From JANMJD01 sp963828405 (GTDB taxonomy: Bacteria > Actinomycetota > Acidimicrobiia > Acidimicrobiales > Ilumatobacteraceae), in the NCBI GenBank assembly GCA_963828405.1, contig CAWHEG010000030.1, positions 1-64,000 of the forward strand: a stretch of 64,000 bases of DNA, read 5' to 3'. Each line of letters begins with the position of its first letter. The stretch's first letter is position 1. Below, in pieces: positions 14,711 through 23,287 of this stretch. Below the pieces are notes generated by a model. The model worked only from the letters and a program-made list of their open reading frames with translations. It searched no databases and was not told the origin of the DNA. A program made the position numbers and the translations under genes.

Positions 14711-17254
14711 GTGACGAGCGAGGACACGGTGGCGGTCGAACCGGTGCCGGCGGCGGGCATCAGCCGGAGGGCGTTGCTGACCGGTGGCGCGGCGATCGGC
14801 GTGGCCGGAGTGGCAGGCGTGACGGTACTGGCCAGACAGGAGATCGGCGCCGAGACGGTGCTGTCGCTGCCGGTCGACAAGTTGGTGCGCACGACCTGTT
14901 CGCCGAACTGCACCGGCGGGTGCGGTCAGTTGGCATTCGTTCGTGACGGCAAGGTGGTCAAGATCCAGCAGGCCGCCGACTACCCCGATGTGGAGTACAA
15001 CCCGCGCGGGTGCATGAAGGGCCTCTCGTACCACCTGCAGATCTACAACCGGGACCGCGTGTTGACCCCGCTGATCCGTGAAGGCGAGCGGGGCAGTGGC
15101 GAGTTCCGGGAGGCGACGTGGGAGGAGGCGCTCGATCTGATCGCAGAGAAGATGACCGCGATCGGCGAGCAGCACGGGTACGACTCGATCCACGTGTTCG
15201 GCCAGGTGCCGGGATCCGGCTACGTGCACAAGGGCGCCAACTACCGGGCCGCAGCAACACTCGGGCTCACCCACGGGACCAGCTTCGACCTCAATGGCGA
15301 TCTGCCGATGGGCATGCCGATCACCTTTGGTGTGCAGAACGCCGAGCACGAGGCCAAGGACTGGGCGAACAGCCGGTTCCTGCTGGTGGTCGGCGCCAAC
15401 CCGTTGGAGACGCGGATCCCCGACGCCCACTTCCTGTTCGACGCCGTCGAACGCGGCGCACGGCTGGTGGTCGTCGATCCGACGTTCTCGTCCACGGCCG
15501 CCAAGGCCGACTCGTGGTTGCAGATCACCCCAGGCAGCGACGCAGCGTTCGCCTTGTCGCTGGCGCAGGTGATCGTCGCCGACGGGCTCGCCGATCTCGG
15601 CTTCATGCGCACCTACACCGACGCACCGCTGCTGGTGCGCACCGACACCGGCAAGCGGCTCCGCGCATCCGATCTCTCCGGCGGCGAACTGGAGATCGAC
15701 CGTTTCCTCGTGTGGGACGAGGCGACGGCCACGGCCGTGCCGGTGCCGCTCGATGTGCTCGGCATCCCCGACGGGATCCAGGCCGCACTCTCGGGCCGCT
15801 TCGACGTCGAACTCGCCGACGGCACGACCGTCGCAGCGCAACCCGGGTTCGCGTTCGTCGTCGCCGAACTGGAGCGGTGGACGCCGGAAGCCACCGCGGC
15901 GACGACCGGGCTCGATCCGGCCATGGTTCGCGCCGTCGCGAGGGCGTACGCGACCGAGTCGCCGGCGGCGATCCTGATGGGAGCCGGCTCCAACCATTGG
16001 TACCACGGCGACCTGCAGGGACGCGCGCTCGCGTTGTGCGCGGCGTTGACGGGCAACATCGGCCAGTCCGGCGGCGGCTTCTCCGTGTACGTCGGCCAGT
16101 ACAAGGTGCGCGTCAAGTGGGGACCGTGGGTCAACGCCGGCGAGGACAAGGCCAAGACCGTCGCGTCGATCTACTTCATCCGTGGCCGCACCCCCGACAT
16201 GCATCCCGACGTCCCGTACCCGGCTGCCGGGTACAAGGGACTGTTCTGCACGTTCGCCAACATGTTCGTGCAAGCACCCGACGTGAACCGCCTGTACGAG
16301 ACCTTGGACGGCCTCGACCTGATCGTCGTCGTCGACCACCAGATGACCGACACCGCCGCGTACGCCGACGTCGTGCTGCCGGCGACCACCTGGTACGAGA
16401 AGCTCGACCTCACCGCCACCCCGCTGCATCCGTTCCTGCAACTGCAGCAACCGGCGATCGACCCGGTCGGCGAGTCACGATCCGAGCTCGACATCTGGAA
16501 GGAACTGATCAAGCGGATCGCCCCCGCCAAGTACGAGCAGTTCTGGCAGATCGATGCCGAGGACGCGATCCGGATGATGCTCGCCGAGGGCGGTCCGGCC
16601 GAAGGCATCACCTACGAACAGCTGCTGGAAGGCCCGGTGCGGTTGAACGTCGCCGATCCCGACATCCCGTTCCTCGCCCAGATCCGCGACCTCGCCCCGT
16701 TCCCCCCGGTGTCGTTGCCGGCCGCGATCGAGAAGACCGCCGCCTTCGTGCCGACCGGCCGGATCGAGTTCTACAAGGACGAGGACCAGTTCCTCGCGAC
16801 CGGCGAACAGGTACCCACCTACAAGCCGCCGTTCGACGACGCAGCCAACCCGCCCGAGCAGTATCCGCTGCGGCTCCTGACGCCGCACTCGAAGTGGCGG
16901 ATCCACTCGAGCTACGGCAACAACCCATGGATGGAAGAGATCCATGGTGGCAAGCCGCCAGTGCTGATCCACCCCGACGACGCCGACGCCCGCGGCATCG
17001 CCGACGGCGATCTGATCGAGGTCGCCAACACCCGAGGACGCGTCGTCGCATGGGCTCACGTCACCGACTCCGCGAAACCCGGCTCGGTCACGCTGCACGA
17101 GGGCTGGTGGCCGCGCACCTTCCAAGCCGGCAAGGGCGTGAACGAACTCACGTCCTCCGCGGTCAACCCGATCCACGAGGTCCACTACGTCCCCAACATG
17201 TGGGCGCCGTCGACCGGTTGGAAGGACTGCAACTGCCAGGTCCGGAAGGTATGA
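14711..17254 (+). CDS. Molybdopterin oxidoreductase, catalytic subunit (DMSO reductase superfamily, NarG-like Asp site)
   Basis: An 847-residue bis-MGD enzyme. Residues 18-40 (SRRALLTGGAAIGVAGVAGV...) are a Tat signal, so it works outside the membrane. A [4Fe-4S] site is given by Cys63-X3-Cys67-X3-Cys71 and Cys101 (RGCMKG). The segment SFDLNGDLPMGMPITFG, DW, NS, TRIPDAHF aligns well with NarG around its Mo-ligand Asp (CDLPPSSPQTWG), making Asp197 the likely Mo ligand. The C-terminal molybdopterin-dinucleotide-binding domain includes LIHPDDADARGIADGDLIEV. GTG 14711 is chosen over GTG 14705 from the SD-like GAAGGTGG upstream. It forms an operon with the Fe-S and NrfD subunits. The substrate is unknown; polysulfide, arsenic, selenium, nitrogen or chlorine oxides are all possible. 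Confidence 0.85.
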   Translation: MTSEDTVAVEPVPAAGISRRALLTGGAAIGVAGVAGVTVLARQEIGAETVLSLPVDKLVRTTCSPNCTGGCGQLAFVRDGKVVKIQQAADYPDVEYNPRGCMKGLSYHLQIYNRDRVLTPLIREGERGSGEFREATWEEALDLIAEKMTAIGEQHGYDSIHVFGQVPGSGYVHKGANYRAAATLGLTHGTSFDLNGDLPMGMPITFGVQNAEHEAKDWANSRFLLVVGANPLETRIPDAHFLFDAVERGARLVVVDPTFSSTAAKADSWLQITPGSDAAFALSLAQVIVADGLADLGFMRTYTDAPLLVRTDTGKRLRASDLSGGELEIDRFLVWDEATATAVPVPLDVLGIPDGIQAALSGRFDVELADGTTVAAQPGFAFVVAELERWTPEATAATTGLDPAMVRAVARAYATESPAAILMGAGSNHWYHGDLQGRALALCAALTGNIGQSGGGFSVYVGQYKVRVKWGPWVNAGEDKAKTVASIYFIRGRTPDMHPDVPYPAAGYKGLFCTFANMFVQAPDVNRLYETLDGLDLIVVVDHQMTDTAAYADVVLPATTWYEKLDLTATPLHPFLQLQQPAIDPVGESRSELDIWKELIKRIAPAKYEQFWQIDAEDAIRMMLAEGGPAEGITYEQLLEGPVRLNVADPDIPFLAQIRDLAPFPPVSLPAAIEKTAAFVPTGRIEFYKDEDQFLATGEQVPTYKPPFDDAANPPEQYPLRLLTPHSKWRIHSSYGNNPWMEEIHGGKPPVLIHPDDADARGIADGDLIEVANTRGRVVAWAHVTDSAKPGSVTLHEGWWPRTFQAGKGVNELTSSAVNPIHEVHYVPNMWAPSTGWKDCNCQVRKV

Positions 17255-17263
17255 GGTGACGCC

Positions 17264-18004
17264 ATGACCGATGAACGCATCTCCCCGATCGAGGCGCTCC
17301 CCGCAGCAAGCCGCGCCTACGGCACCATCGACGTCCGCTCCGAACATCCCCGCTGGGGCATGGCCGTCGACCTCGAACGCTGCGTCGGTTGTTGGTCCTG
17401 TGCCGTCAGCTGCAAGAGCGAGAACGCCGTACCGCTGGGCATGTGGTGGAACCGCATCCTCACCGACGGCCCCGCGCTCGACACCCCCGCCACCGACGAG
17501 CACGGCCGTCACAACCTGCACTGGGTGCCGCTCGCCTGCCAGCACTGCGACGACGCCCCGTGCCAGAAGGTCTGCCCCACCTCGGCCACCTGGACCAACG
17601 ACGAAGGGCTCGTGCTCGTCAACCAGGACGACTGCATCGGCTGCCGCTACTGCATGGCCGCCTGCCCCTACGGCGTACGCGTCTTCAACTGGGGCGACGG
17701 CGAGTACCCCGTCCCCGAAGGCACCGGGATGGTCGCGACCCGACCCGTCGGCAGCGTCGAGAAGTGCACCATGTGCGTCCACCGACTCGCCGAGGACCAG
17801 GTGCCGTCCTGCGTCTGGTCCTGCCCGGCCCAGGCCCGCGTGTTCGGCGACCTCAACGCGCCCGAGAGCCGCCTCGTCCAACTCCTCGAGAGCCGCAACG
17901 CCGAAGTGCTGCTCGAGGAGAAGGGCACCCACCCCAAGGTGTCCTACCTGCAACCGCGGCGCCGCCGACCGATCCAGGTAACCGTCGAGGAGGCGACGTC
18001 ATGA
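17264..18004 (+). CDS. Four-cluster ferredoxin-like electron-transfer subunit (PsrB/DmsB/NrfC type)
   Basis: A 246-residue subunit with 16 Cys in four sets: Cys40-X2-43-X2-46-X3-50 (RCVGCWSCAVSCKSEN), CQHCDDAPCQKVCP, CIGCRYCMAACPYG and CTMCVHRL...CVWSCPAQA, so four [4Fe-4S] clusters are expected. It would carry electrons between the molybdenum subunit and the NrfD anchor. There is no signal peptide; it is likely exported together with the catalytic subunit. The start is ATG 17264, nine bases after the previous stop; the stop overlaps the next ATG. It is of DmsB/PsrB size, much shorter than NarH. Confidence 0.92.
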   Translation: MTDERISPIEALPAASRAYGTIDVRSEHPRWGMAVDLERCVGCWSCAVSCKSENAVPLGMWWNRILTDGPALDTPATDEHGRHNLHWVPLACQHCDDAPCQKVCPTSATWTNDEGLVLVNQDDCIGCRYCMAACPYGVRVFNWGDGEYPVPEGTGMVATRPVGSVEKCTMCVHRLAEDQVPSCVWSCPAQARVFGDLNAPESRLVQLLESRNAEVLLEEKGTHPKVSYLQPRRRRPIQVTVEEATS

Positions 18005-19206
18005 CCACCCTCGACCCCACCGTCTCCACCGCCGTCGCGGTCGCCGCGCCCGGGCGACCCAGGGCGTGGACGATCTGGACCATCGTCCTCGCCGCCGGCC
18101 TCCTGATCGGATTCGGATCCTTCATCTACCAGTGGAGCCAGGGACTTGGCGTCACCGGCCTCTCCAACACGATCACCTGGGGCCTGTACATCGTCGCGTT
18201 CATGTTCCTCGTCGGCATCTCCGCCGGCGGATTGATCGTGGTCGCCGGCGCCGAGCTCGTCGGCTCGCACCGATTCGAGCACCTCAACCGGCTCGCGGTC
18301 GTCTGCTCGGTCGCGGCCGTCGTCACCGCTGCCGGCACGATCCTGCCCGACCTCGGCCGCCCACAACGCGCATGGAAGATGCTCGTCCAACCACACCTCA
18401 CCTCACCGCTGGTGTGGGACATGGCCGTCCTCGGCGTCTACCTGGCGATCGGCCTCATCGACCTGTGGATCCTCACCCGCACCCCCGTGCCGGCGAAAGC
18501 ACTCCGAGTCATGGCGATCGTCAGCCTCCCCGTCGCCATCCTCGTGCACTCAGTCACCGCCTGGATCTTCGGTCTGCTCGTCGCCCGACCGTTCTGGAAC
18601 ACACCACTCCTCGCCCCGCTCTTCATCTCGTCCGCCCTCGTGTCGGGCACCTCACTCGTCGTCGTGACCGGCTACATCACCGAACGAATCACCCCCTTCA
18701 AGGTCGGCGACGAGGCCTACACCGGACTGCGGCGACTGCTCCTGTGGTTCGTCGCCGCAGACGTGTTCCTGCTCTTCACCGAAGTCATGACCACCTATGT
18801 GTCCGGCGAACCGGACCACCGCAACCAACTCGACATCCTCCTCACCGGACGCCTCGCCCCCGTGTTCTGGAGCGAGGTCGGCCTCGGCGTTGCACTCCCG
18901 GTCGTGCTCCTGCTCTCACGCCGCGGCCGCCGCCCAACCACGCTCGCCATCGCAGGCCTGCTGCTCGTGCTGGGCGTCTTCGCCAAGCGGATCAACATCC
19001 TTTTCGCCGCCGAGTTCCAGCCACTCGTCGGTCTTGCCCCAGGCATCCCCGGCGGGCGTCCCGGTCAGGCGTTCCGGCCCGACGAGGTTTACATCCCCTC
19101 ATGGGTCGAGATCGGCGTCCTCGTCGGCATGACCTCGTTCTTCCTGACCATCGTCACCCTCGGGGTGCAACGCGCCGTGCTGCCACACCACAGCGACGAT
19201 CGCTGA
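18001..19206 (+). CDS. nrfD: NrfD/PsrC-family membrane anchor subunit
   Basis: A 401-residue integral membrane protein with about eight to ten hydrophobic helices, beginning with WTIWTIVLAAGLLIGFGSFI at residues 21-40. NrfD-type features include NTITWGLYIVAFMFLVGISA, AGGLIVVAGAELVG, TILPDLGRPQRAWKML and FWNTPLLAPLFISSALVSGT. In this family the subunit exchanges electrons with the quinone pool and has no haem. ATG 18001 overlaps the ferredoxin-subunit stop (ATGA). A TorD/NarJ-type chaperone is not present beside the operon. Confidence 0.9.
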   Translation: MTTLDPTVSTAVAVAAPGRPRAWTIWTIVLAAGLLIGFGSFIYQWSQGLGVTGLSNTITWGLYIVAFMFLVGISAGGLIVVAGAELVGSHRFEHLNRLAVVCSVAAVVTAAGTILPDLGRPQRAWKMLVQPHLTSPLVWDMAVLGVYLAIGLIDLWILTRTPVPAKALRVMAIVSLPVAILVHSVTAWIFGLLVARPFWNTPLLAPLFISSALVSGTSLVVVTGYITERITPFKVGDEAYTGLRRLLLWFVAADVFLLFTEVMTTYVSGEPDHRNQLDILLTGRLAPVFWSEVGLGVALPVVLLLSRRGRRPTTLAIAGLLLVLGVFAKRINILFAAEFQPLVGLAPGIPGGRPGQAFRPDEVYIPSWVEIGVLVGMTSFFLTIVTLGVQRAVLPHHSDDR

Positions 19207-19415
19207 CCCTGGGGAGCTACGGTGATGGACTCCCGATGGCACAGGTCGCGCTCGCCTGGGTCCTCAAACATCCGACGGTGACCGCTCCGATCGTGGGCGC
19301 CACCAAAGCACAGCACCTAGCCGACGCCGTGAACGCCCTCGCCGTCACACTCACCGACGACGAGATCCGCCGACTTGAAGCGCCCTACCGCCCGCACCAG
19401 CCCAGTGCCTTCTGA
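19207..19415 (+). pseudogene. Aldo/keto reductase C-terminal fragment
   Basis: Directly after the nrfD stop a different frame encodes LPMAQVALAWVLKHPTVTAP, IVGATKAQHLADAVNAL and LTDDEIRRLEAPYRPHQ, the last roughly 65 residues of an aldo/keto reductase (normally about 320). The TIM-barrel front with the catalytic Tyr/Lys is absent. Since nrfD ends exactly where it begins, a deletion or insertion junction at 19205-19210 is likely. Confidence 0.75.
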
Positions 19416-19439
19416 ACCACCGGAGCTCGTCTCGAGGGG

Positions 19440-19821
19440 GTGACGCGTCTCAGTGTCCCGTCGAGCAGGGCGGCGCCAGCCGAACCGCGTCAGATCGATC
19501 GTCTGGTAGTGGCCGGTGAGGAGCAGTTCGGCCATGGCGCGTCCGCAGCCGGGGGCGTGCATCAGGCCGTGCCCGGAGACACCGGCCAGCATGTGGAAGT
19601 TGCCGAGCCCGCCGGCGCCGGGTCCGACGATGACGTTGCCGTCGAAGTCGTTCCGGTCGTAGAGCCCCGAGATCGTGCTCGTGCACCTCGCCCGGTCGAA
19701 CTTCGGGAACCGATGCGCCAGCGCCGGCCTCGACGCTCGGGTCGAAGACGAGGAGGAAGTAGGCGACCGAGGCGCCGATCGCACCGCCTCCGATGATGGC
19801 GACATCAGTCCTCATGCTCAT
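19440..19821 (-). pseudogene. FAD-dependent D-amino-acid-oxidase-type gene, decayed
   Basis: ATG 19819-19821 opens MSMRTDVAIIGGGAIGASVA, a good GxGxxG FAD motif, but after about 25 residues the sequence jumps. In another frame comes LAHRFPKFDRARCTSTISGL, YDRNDFDGNVIVGP and GLGNFHMLAGVSGHGLMHAP, GRAMAELLLTGHY, the C-terminal part of the same family. The middle 250 or more residues are missing and the frames do not match. A complete homologue lies at 32400-33701. Confidence 0.75.
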
Positions 19822-20038
19822 CGCGCTCCTCGGTGCGGGTCGTCGGCGAACGGTAGATCGTGGCATGGCGGCCTTCTGACGCGGATCATCAGGATCAGCC
19901 GGGCACGCCGGCGAAGCACCGGTCGCTTCGGACAGGGTCGCCGGTCCGCTGACGGTTCGACGTCACCCGGCGCCGGTGCAGGATCGTCCGTACATTGAGT
20001 AGGGCTCGTTGAGCGCGACGAAAGGGTGTGCATCCGAG

Positions 20039-20773
20039 ATGTCAGAGGTCGTCATCCCCGTTCGTTGGCTCCCCTGCGTGGCCGAGAGGATGCGTGTCCT
20101 GATCGTCGCCGGAATTGCGACCGGCGCCATCGTGGCCGGTGTCGGCAGCCGCTTGGCGATGTTGCTGCTGCGCGTCACGTCGCCCGATCGGGTGAGGGGC
20201 ATCCGCAGCGACGACGGGTTCACGATCGGGCAGGTGACGCTCGGTGGCACCTACAGCCTGGTCACGCTCGGGGCGGCGGTCGGCATCGTCGGCGCCGGGG
20301 CGTACCGCCTCGTGGACGGCTGGTTGATCGGTCCGAGCTGGTTCCGGCGGCTGACCACCGGGCTGGCCAGCGGGGCGGTGGTCGGTTCGATGCTGATCCA
20401 CGCCGACGGCGTCGACTTCACCGCGCTCAAGCCCACGTGGTTGGCCGTCGGCGTGTTCGTCGCGCTGCCGGCGCTGTTCGGGACCGTCATCGGGGTTGCC
20501 GTCGACGCGGTCGGTGGGAGCGACTCCTGGACGTCGCAAGGCCGGCGTCGATGGGTTCTACCGCTCGTCCTGATCGCCTGCTTCCCGGCGACGCTGTTCG
20601 TCGTCGCCTCGATGCTGCTCTTCGTCGGTCTCTGGGCGTTGCTCCGCGACGTCGACGTCTCGGCCGAGGTGCGTCGGGCTCCGGCCATCGGCTGGGCGAT
20701 CCGCACGGCGTGGATGGTCGTCGCCGTGATCGGGCTCGTCGCTCTCGTCAACGACATCGCCGCGCTGAGCTGA
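20039..20773 (+). CDS. Polytopic membrane protein, unknown function
   Basis: A 244-residue protein with six or so hydrophobic segments: VLIVAGIATGAIVAGVGSRL (about residues 20-39), VTLGAAVGIVGAGAYRLVDG, LAVGVFVALPALFGTVIGVA, WVLPLVLIACFPATLFVVAS and TAWMVVAVIGLVALVNDI. ATG 20039 (MSEVVIPV) is preferred over the upstream frame opening at 20009. The next gene encodes a protein with the same opening pattern (hydrophobic, GAI/AGA, AR.AM...), so the two may be distant paralogues. I recognise no named family. Confidence 0.65.
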   Translation: MSEVVIPVRWLPCVAERMRVLIVAGIATGAIVAGVGSRLAMLLLRVTSPDRVRGIRSDDGFTIGQVTLGGTYSLVTLGAAVGIVGAGAYRLVDGWLIGPSWFRRLTTGLASGAVVGSMLIHADGVDFTALKPTWLAVGVFVALPALFGTVIGVAVDAVGGSDSWTSQGRRRWVLPLVLIACFPATLFVVASMLLFVGLWALLRDVDVSAEVRRAPAIGWAIRTAWMVVAVIGLVALVNDIAALS

Positions 20774-20852
20774 TCGGATCCCACCGACCTGAAGTGTGCT
20801 GTTCTTCACGGCACGTGTCGCCCGCAGCGGCGACGGCCTCGTCTGTACGGGC

Positions 20853-21509
20853 ATGAGCAGCATCTCGACGACGCAACACTCCGAAACCGCCGGCTCGCCC
20901 GCCACCGTCAACCGGCGTCGATCGTGGGTGCTCGTCCCGTGCGGGCTGCTCGCCGGAGCGATCTGGGGTGCGGTCGCCCGGGTCTGGATGCGCTGGGTGT
21001 CGACCGACCCGGAGTTCAGCTGGGGAGGCACACTGATGATCGTCGGCGCGTTCACCATCTTCGGTTCGGCTGCCGGCGCCACCACGGCCACCCGACGGAG
21101 GGGGAGCCGGCGTGCGGTGCTGAACGCCGCTCGGTTCGGCGCCGTGGTGGGCACCATGCCGCTGTTCGTCGGTGCCGGTGCGCTGATGCTGCCGACGGTC
21201 ATCGGCGGTGGACTGGCCGTCTGGCGGCGGGACTGGCGACCCTGGCTCAGGTTGCTGTTCGGACTCGTCGCCGGCGTTCCGGTCGTGGTGGTCGTCAGTG
21301 CGTTGGTCTCGGACTTCGGGGTCATCGGGGCCATCCCGCGGGGCCTCGGGCTCCTCGTCCTCTACGGCGTCATCGTGGCCGTCATGTGGGCAGCGCTCAG
21401 CCCCCAGGACGACGGCTGGCGGGTGCCGCGAGCCCTGCGTGCCGCCGGGTCCGCCGCCGCCGTGCTGCTGCTCCTCGTCGTCGCCATCGGCGTCGTCGGC
21501 CTGCGATGA
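20853..21509 (+). CDS. Polytopic membrane protein, possible paralogue of the preceding gene
   Basis: A 218-residue protein starting at ATG 20853 (MSSISTTQHSE). Hydrophobic stretches: VLVPCGLLAGAIWGAVARVW, LMIVGAFTIFGSAAGATTAT, AVVGTMPLFVGAGALMLPTV, LLFGLVAGVPVVVVVSALVS and AAAVLLLLVVAIGVVGLR at the very end. GLLAGAIWGAVARVWMRWVS resembles GIATGAIVAGVGSRLAMLLL of its neighbour. Function unknown. Confidence 0.65.
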   Translation: MSSISTTQHSETAGSPATVNRRRSWVLVPCGLLAGAIWGAVARVWMRWVSTDPEFSWGGTLMIVGAFTIFGSAAGATTATRRRGSRRAVLNAARFGAVVGTMPLFVGAGALMLPTVIGGGLAVWRRDWRPWLRLLFGLVAGVPVVVVVSALVSDFGVIGAIPRGLGLLVLYGVIVAVMWAALSPQDDGWRVPRALRAAGSAAAVLLLLVVAIGVVGLR

Positions 21510-21605
21510 GCCGTCCGAGGCGACGTGCGGTGGGGCCTCGGACGTCACGGCGATCTCGTCGGCGAACTCATTGAAAACCGGTGAGTCCTGGGCAAGAATG
21601 CCGCG

Positions 21606-22004
21606 ATGCTCGACCACCTCTCCATCCAGTGTGCGGACGTCGCCGCCAGCCTGGCGTTCTACGACGCCGTGCTCGCCCCGCTGGGAGGTCGTCGAATCCT
21701 CGAGTTCGGGTCGGTCGTCGGCTACGGGGTGGACTTCCCGTCGTTCTGGGTCGGACCGTTCGATTCGGGCGACGGCTTCCGCGAATCACACATCGCCTTC
21801 ACGGCTCCCAGCCGGGACGCCGTCGTCGCGTTTCGCGACGCTGCCGTCGCTCTCGGCGCCGAGGTGCTCCACGAGCCGAAGGTGTGGCCGGAGTATCACC
21901 CCGGCTACTTCGGTGCGTTCGTCCGCGACCCCGACGGCAACAACGTCGAGGCCGTCCATCACGCCGCGGACGCCGCGGGCGCCGCGGGACAACCCGCTGG
22001 GTGA
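21606..22004 (+). CDS. VOC-family (glyoxalase/bleomycin-resistance fold) protein
   Basis: A 132-residue single-module VOC protein. MLDHLSIQCADVAASLAFYD is the usual first strand and helix with the metal-site His; HIAFTAPSRDAVVAFRDAAV and YFGAFVRDPDGNNVEAVHH are the second half with the closing Glu. Such proteins use a divalent metal for isomerisation or dioxygenation, or bind small molecules. Nothing nearby fixes the substrate. Confidence 0.85.
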   Translation: MLDHLSIQCADVAASLAFYDAVLAPLGGRRILEFGSVVGYGVDFPSFWVGPFDSGDGFRESHIAFTAPSRDAVVAFRDAAVALGAEVLHEPKVWPEYHPGYFGAFVRDPDGNNVEAVHHAADAAGAAGQPAG

Positions 22005-22011
22005 GGCCGGC

Positions 22012-22476
22012 CTACGACGTCGCCGTACCCCGGTAGGCGGCCTCCAGGTCGGGGATCGACAGTTTGATCATGCCCATCATCGCCTCCATCGCCCGCTTGG
22101 CGCCGTCGGCGTCCGGCCCGGCGATGAAGTCGGACAGGCAGCGGGGCACGATCTGCCACGACAGCCCGAACCGATCCGTGAGCCAGCCGCACTGCGATGG
22201 CGCTCCGCCGTCGAGCAGCCGGTCCCAGTAGTAGTCGACCTCGTCCTGCGAGTCGCAGTGGACGACGAACGACACCGCCGGTGTGAACGAGAAGTGCGGT
22301 CCACCGTTGAGCGCGATGAACTCCTGACCGTCGAGCACGAACCCGACGGTCATCGTCGTGCCGGGCTCGGCCGCGACCGGTTGCATCCGCCCGGAGTCGG
22401 CGAACACCGAGACGTAGAAGTCGACGGCCTCGTCGGCGTTGTCGTCGAACCAGAGGAAGGGGGTGATGCGCGTCAT
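22012..22476 (-). CDS. PhnB-like VOC-family protein (3-demethylubiquinone methyltransferase-like domain)
   Basis: A 154-residue protein of the PhnB/YjdN type. MTRITPFLWFDDNADEAVDF opens it, and TVGFVLDGQEFIALNGGPHF, SFVVHCDSQDEVDYYWDRLL, GWLTDRFGLSWQIVP and KRAMEAMMGMIKLSI follow the family order. The annotation '3-demethylubiquinone methyltransferase' sometimes given to it is historical; no methyltransferase fold is present. Convergent with the VOC gene at 21606. Function unknown. Confidence 0.85.
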   Translation of the reverse strand: MTRITPFLWFDDNADEAVDFYVSVFADSGRMQPVAAEPGTTMTVGFVLDGQEFIALNGGPHFSFTPAVSFVVHCDSQDEVDYYWDRLLDGGAPSQCGWLTDRFGLSWQIVPRCLSDFIAGPDADGAKRAMEAMMGMIKLSIPDLEAAYRGTATS

Positions 22477-22537
22477 GCCGGAGACGGTACCGCGCCGTTC
22501 TTCAGGTCGGTGCGGGCTCGTCGGCCCGGGTCACCCG

Positions 22538-22559
22538 ACCCACAGCAAACCCACAGGAA
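22538..22559 (+). promoter_or_regulatory. 11-bp direct-repeat operator candidate for the OmpR-type regulator
   Basis: ACCCACAGCAA is followed directly by ACCCACAGGAA (10 of 11 identical), about 40-60 bp before the regulator start at 22601. OmpR/PhoB proteins bind tandem half-sites repeated every 10-11 bp, so autoregulation is likely. A related sequence is at 24672-24693. Confidence 0.55.
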
Positions 22560-22600
22560 CCGGGCAGTTTCCGGCCAGGATAGGGTGCGATCATTGCCTG

Positions 22601-23287
22601 GTGAGTCGTAGCCCGCACGTCCTGGTCGTCGACGACGAGGAGAACATCGCCTACGTGGTCAGCGCGGCGCTTCGCCTGCACGGATTCGAGGTCTCGACGG
22701 CCGACACCGGCCGGCTGGCCCTTGCCGCCGCGGGCGGGAGCCATGTGGATCTGATTGTGCTCGACGTCAACCTGCCTGACCTCGACGGATTCGAGGTCTG
22801 CCGCCGACTGCGCCAGGACGGCAACGACATCCCCGTGCTCTTCCTCACCGCCCGCGACGGCGCGGACGACCGCCTCCGCGGCCTCACCATCGGCGGGGAC
22901 GATTACGTCGCCAAGCCGTTCAGCGTCGAGGAGCTCGTCGCCCGGGTGAAGGTGATCCTGCGCCGTATCGGAGTGGCGACCGAGGCGGTGGTCTATCGCT
23001 GCGGCCCACTCGAGCTGGACGACGAGGCCCATCTCGTGCGCCACGACGGGGAGTCGATTCCCGTGTCGCCGACGGAGTACAAGCTGCTGCGCTTCCTGCT
23101 GCGCAACCAGGGCCGGGTGCTCAGCCGGGGTCAGATCCTCGACCACGTTTGGGATTACGACTTCGACGGCGAATCGACCGTGGTCGAGACCTTCGTCTCG
23201 TCGCTGCGTCGCAAGGTCGACCCGGGTCCCGAGCGGATAATCCACACGGTGCGTGGCATCGGCTATCGGCTGGGTGGACCGGCGTGA
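22601..23287 (+). CDS. OmpR/PhoB-family response regulator
   Basis: A 228-residue two-component regulator. The receiver domain has acidic Asp11/Asp12, phospho-acceptor Asp55 (LIVLDVNLPDLDGFEV), Thr in FLTARDG and Lys in YVAKPFSVEELVARV. The C-terminal winged helix shows VSPTEYKLLRFLLRNQGRVL, ILDHVWDYDFDG and VVETFVSSLRRKVD...VRGIGYRL. It starts at GTG 22601 after AGGATAGGG; the frame is open upstream but unlike a receiver. The stop overlaps the kinase start (GTGA), so both are made together. Its probable targets include its own operon and the glycosyltransferase pair downstream, from the shared repeat. Confidence 0.93.
   Translation: MSRSPHVLVVDDEENIAYVVSAALRLHGFEVSTADTGRLALAAAGGSHVDLIVLDVNLPDLDGFEVCRRLRQDGNDIPVLFLTARDGADDRLRGLTIGGDDYVAKPFSVEELVARVKVILRRIGVATEAVVYRCGPLELDDEAHLVRHDGESIPVSPTEYKLLRFLLRNQGRVLSRGQILDHVWDYDFDGESTVVETFVSSLRRKVDPGPERIIHTVRGIGYRLGGPA

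Noticed and set aside
14666..16450. 594-codon minus-strand open frame opposite the molybdoenzyme gene
   Set aside because: It is a shadow of the GC-rich sense gene; it shows no family motif and the plus strand has clear Cys, Tat and NarG-like motifs.
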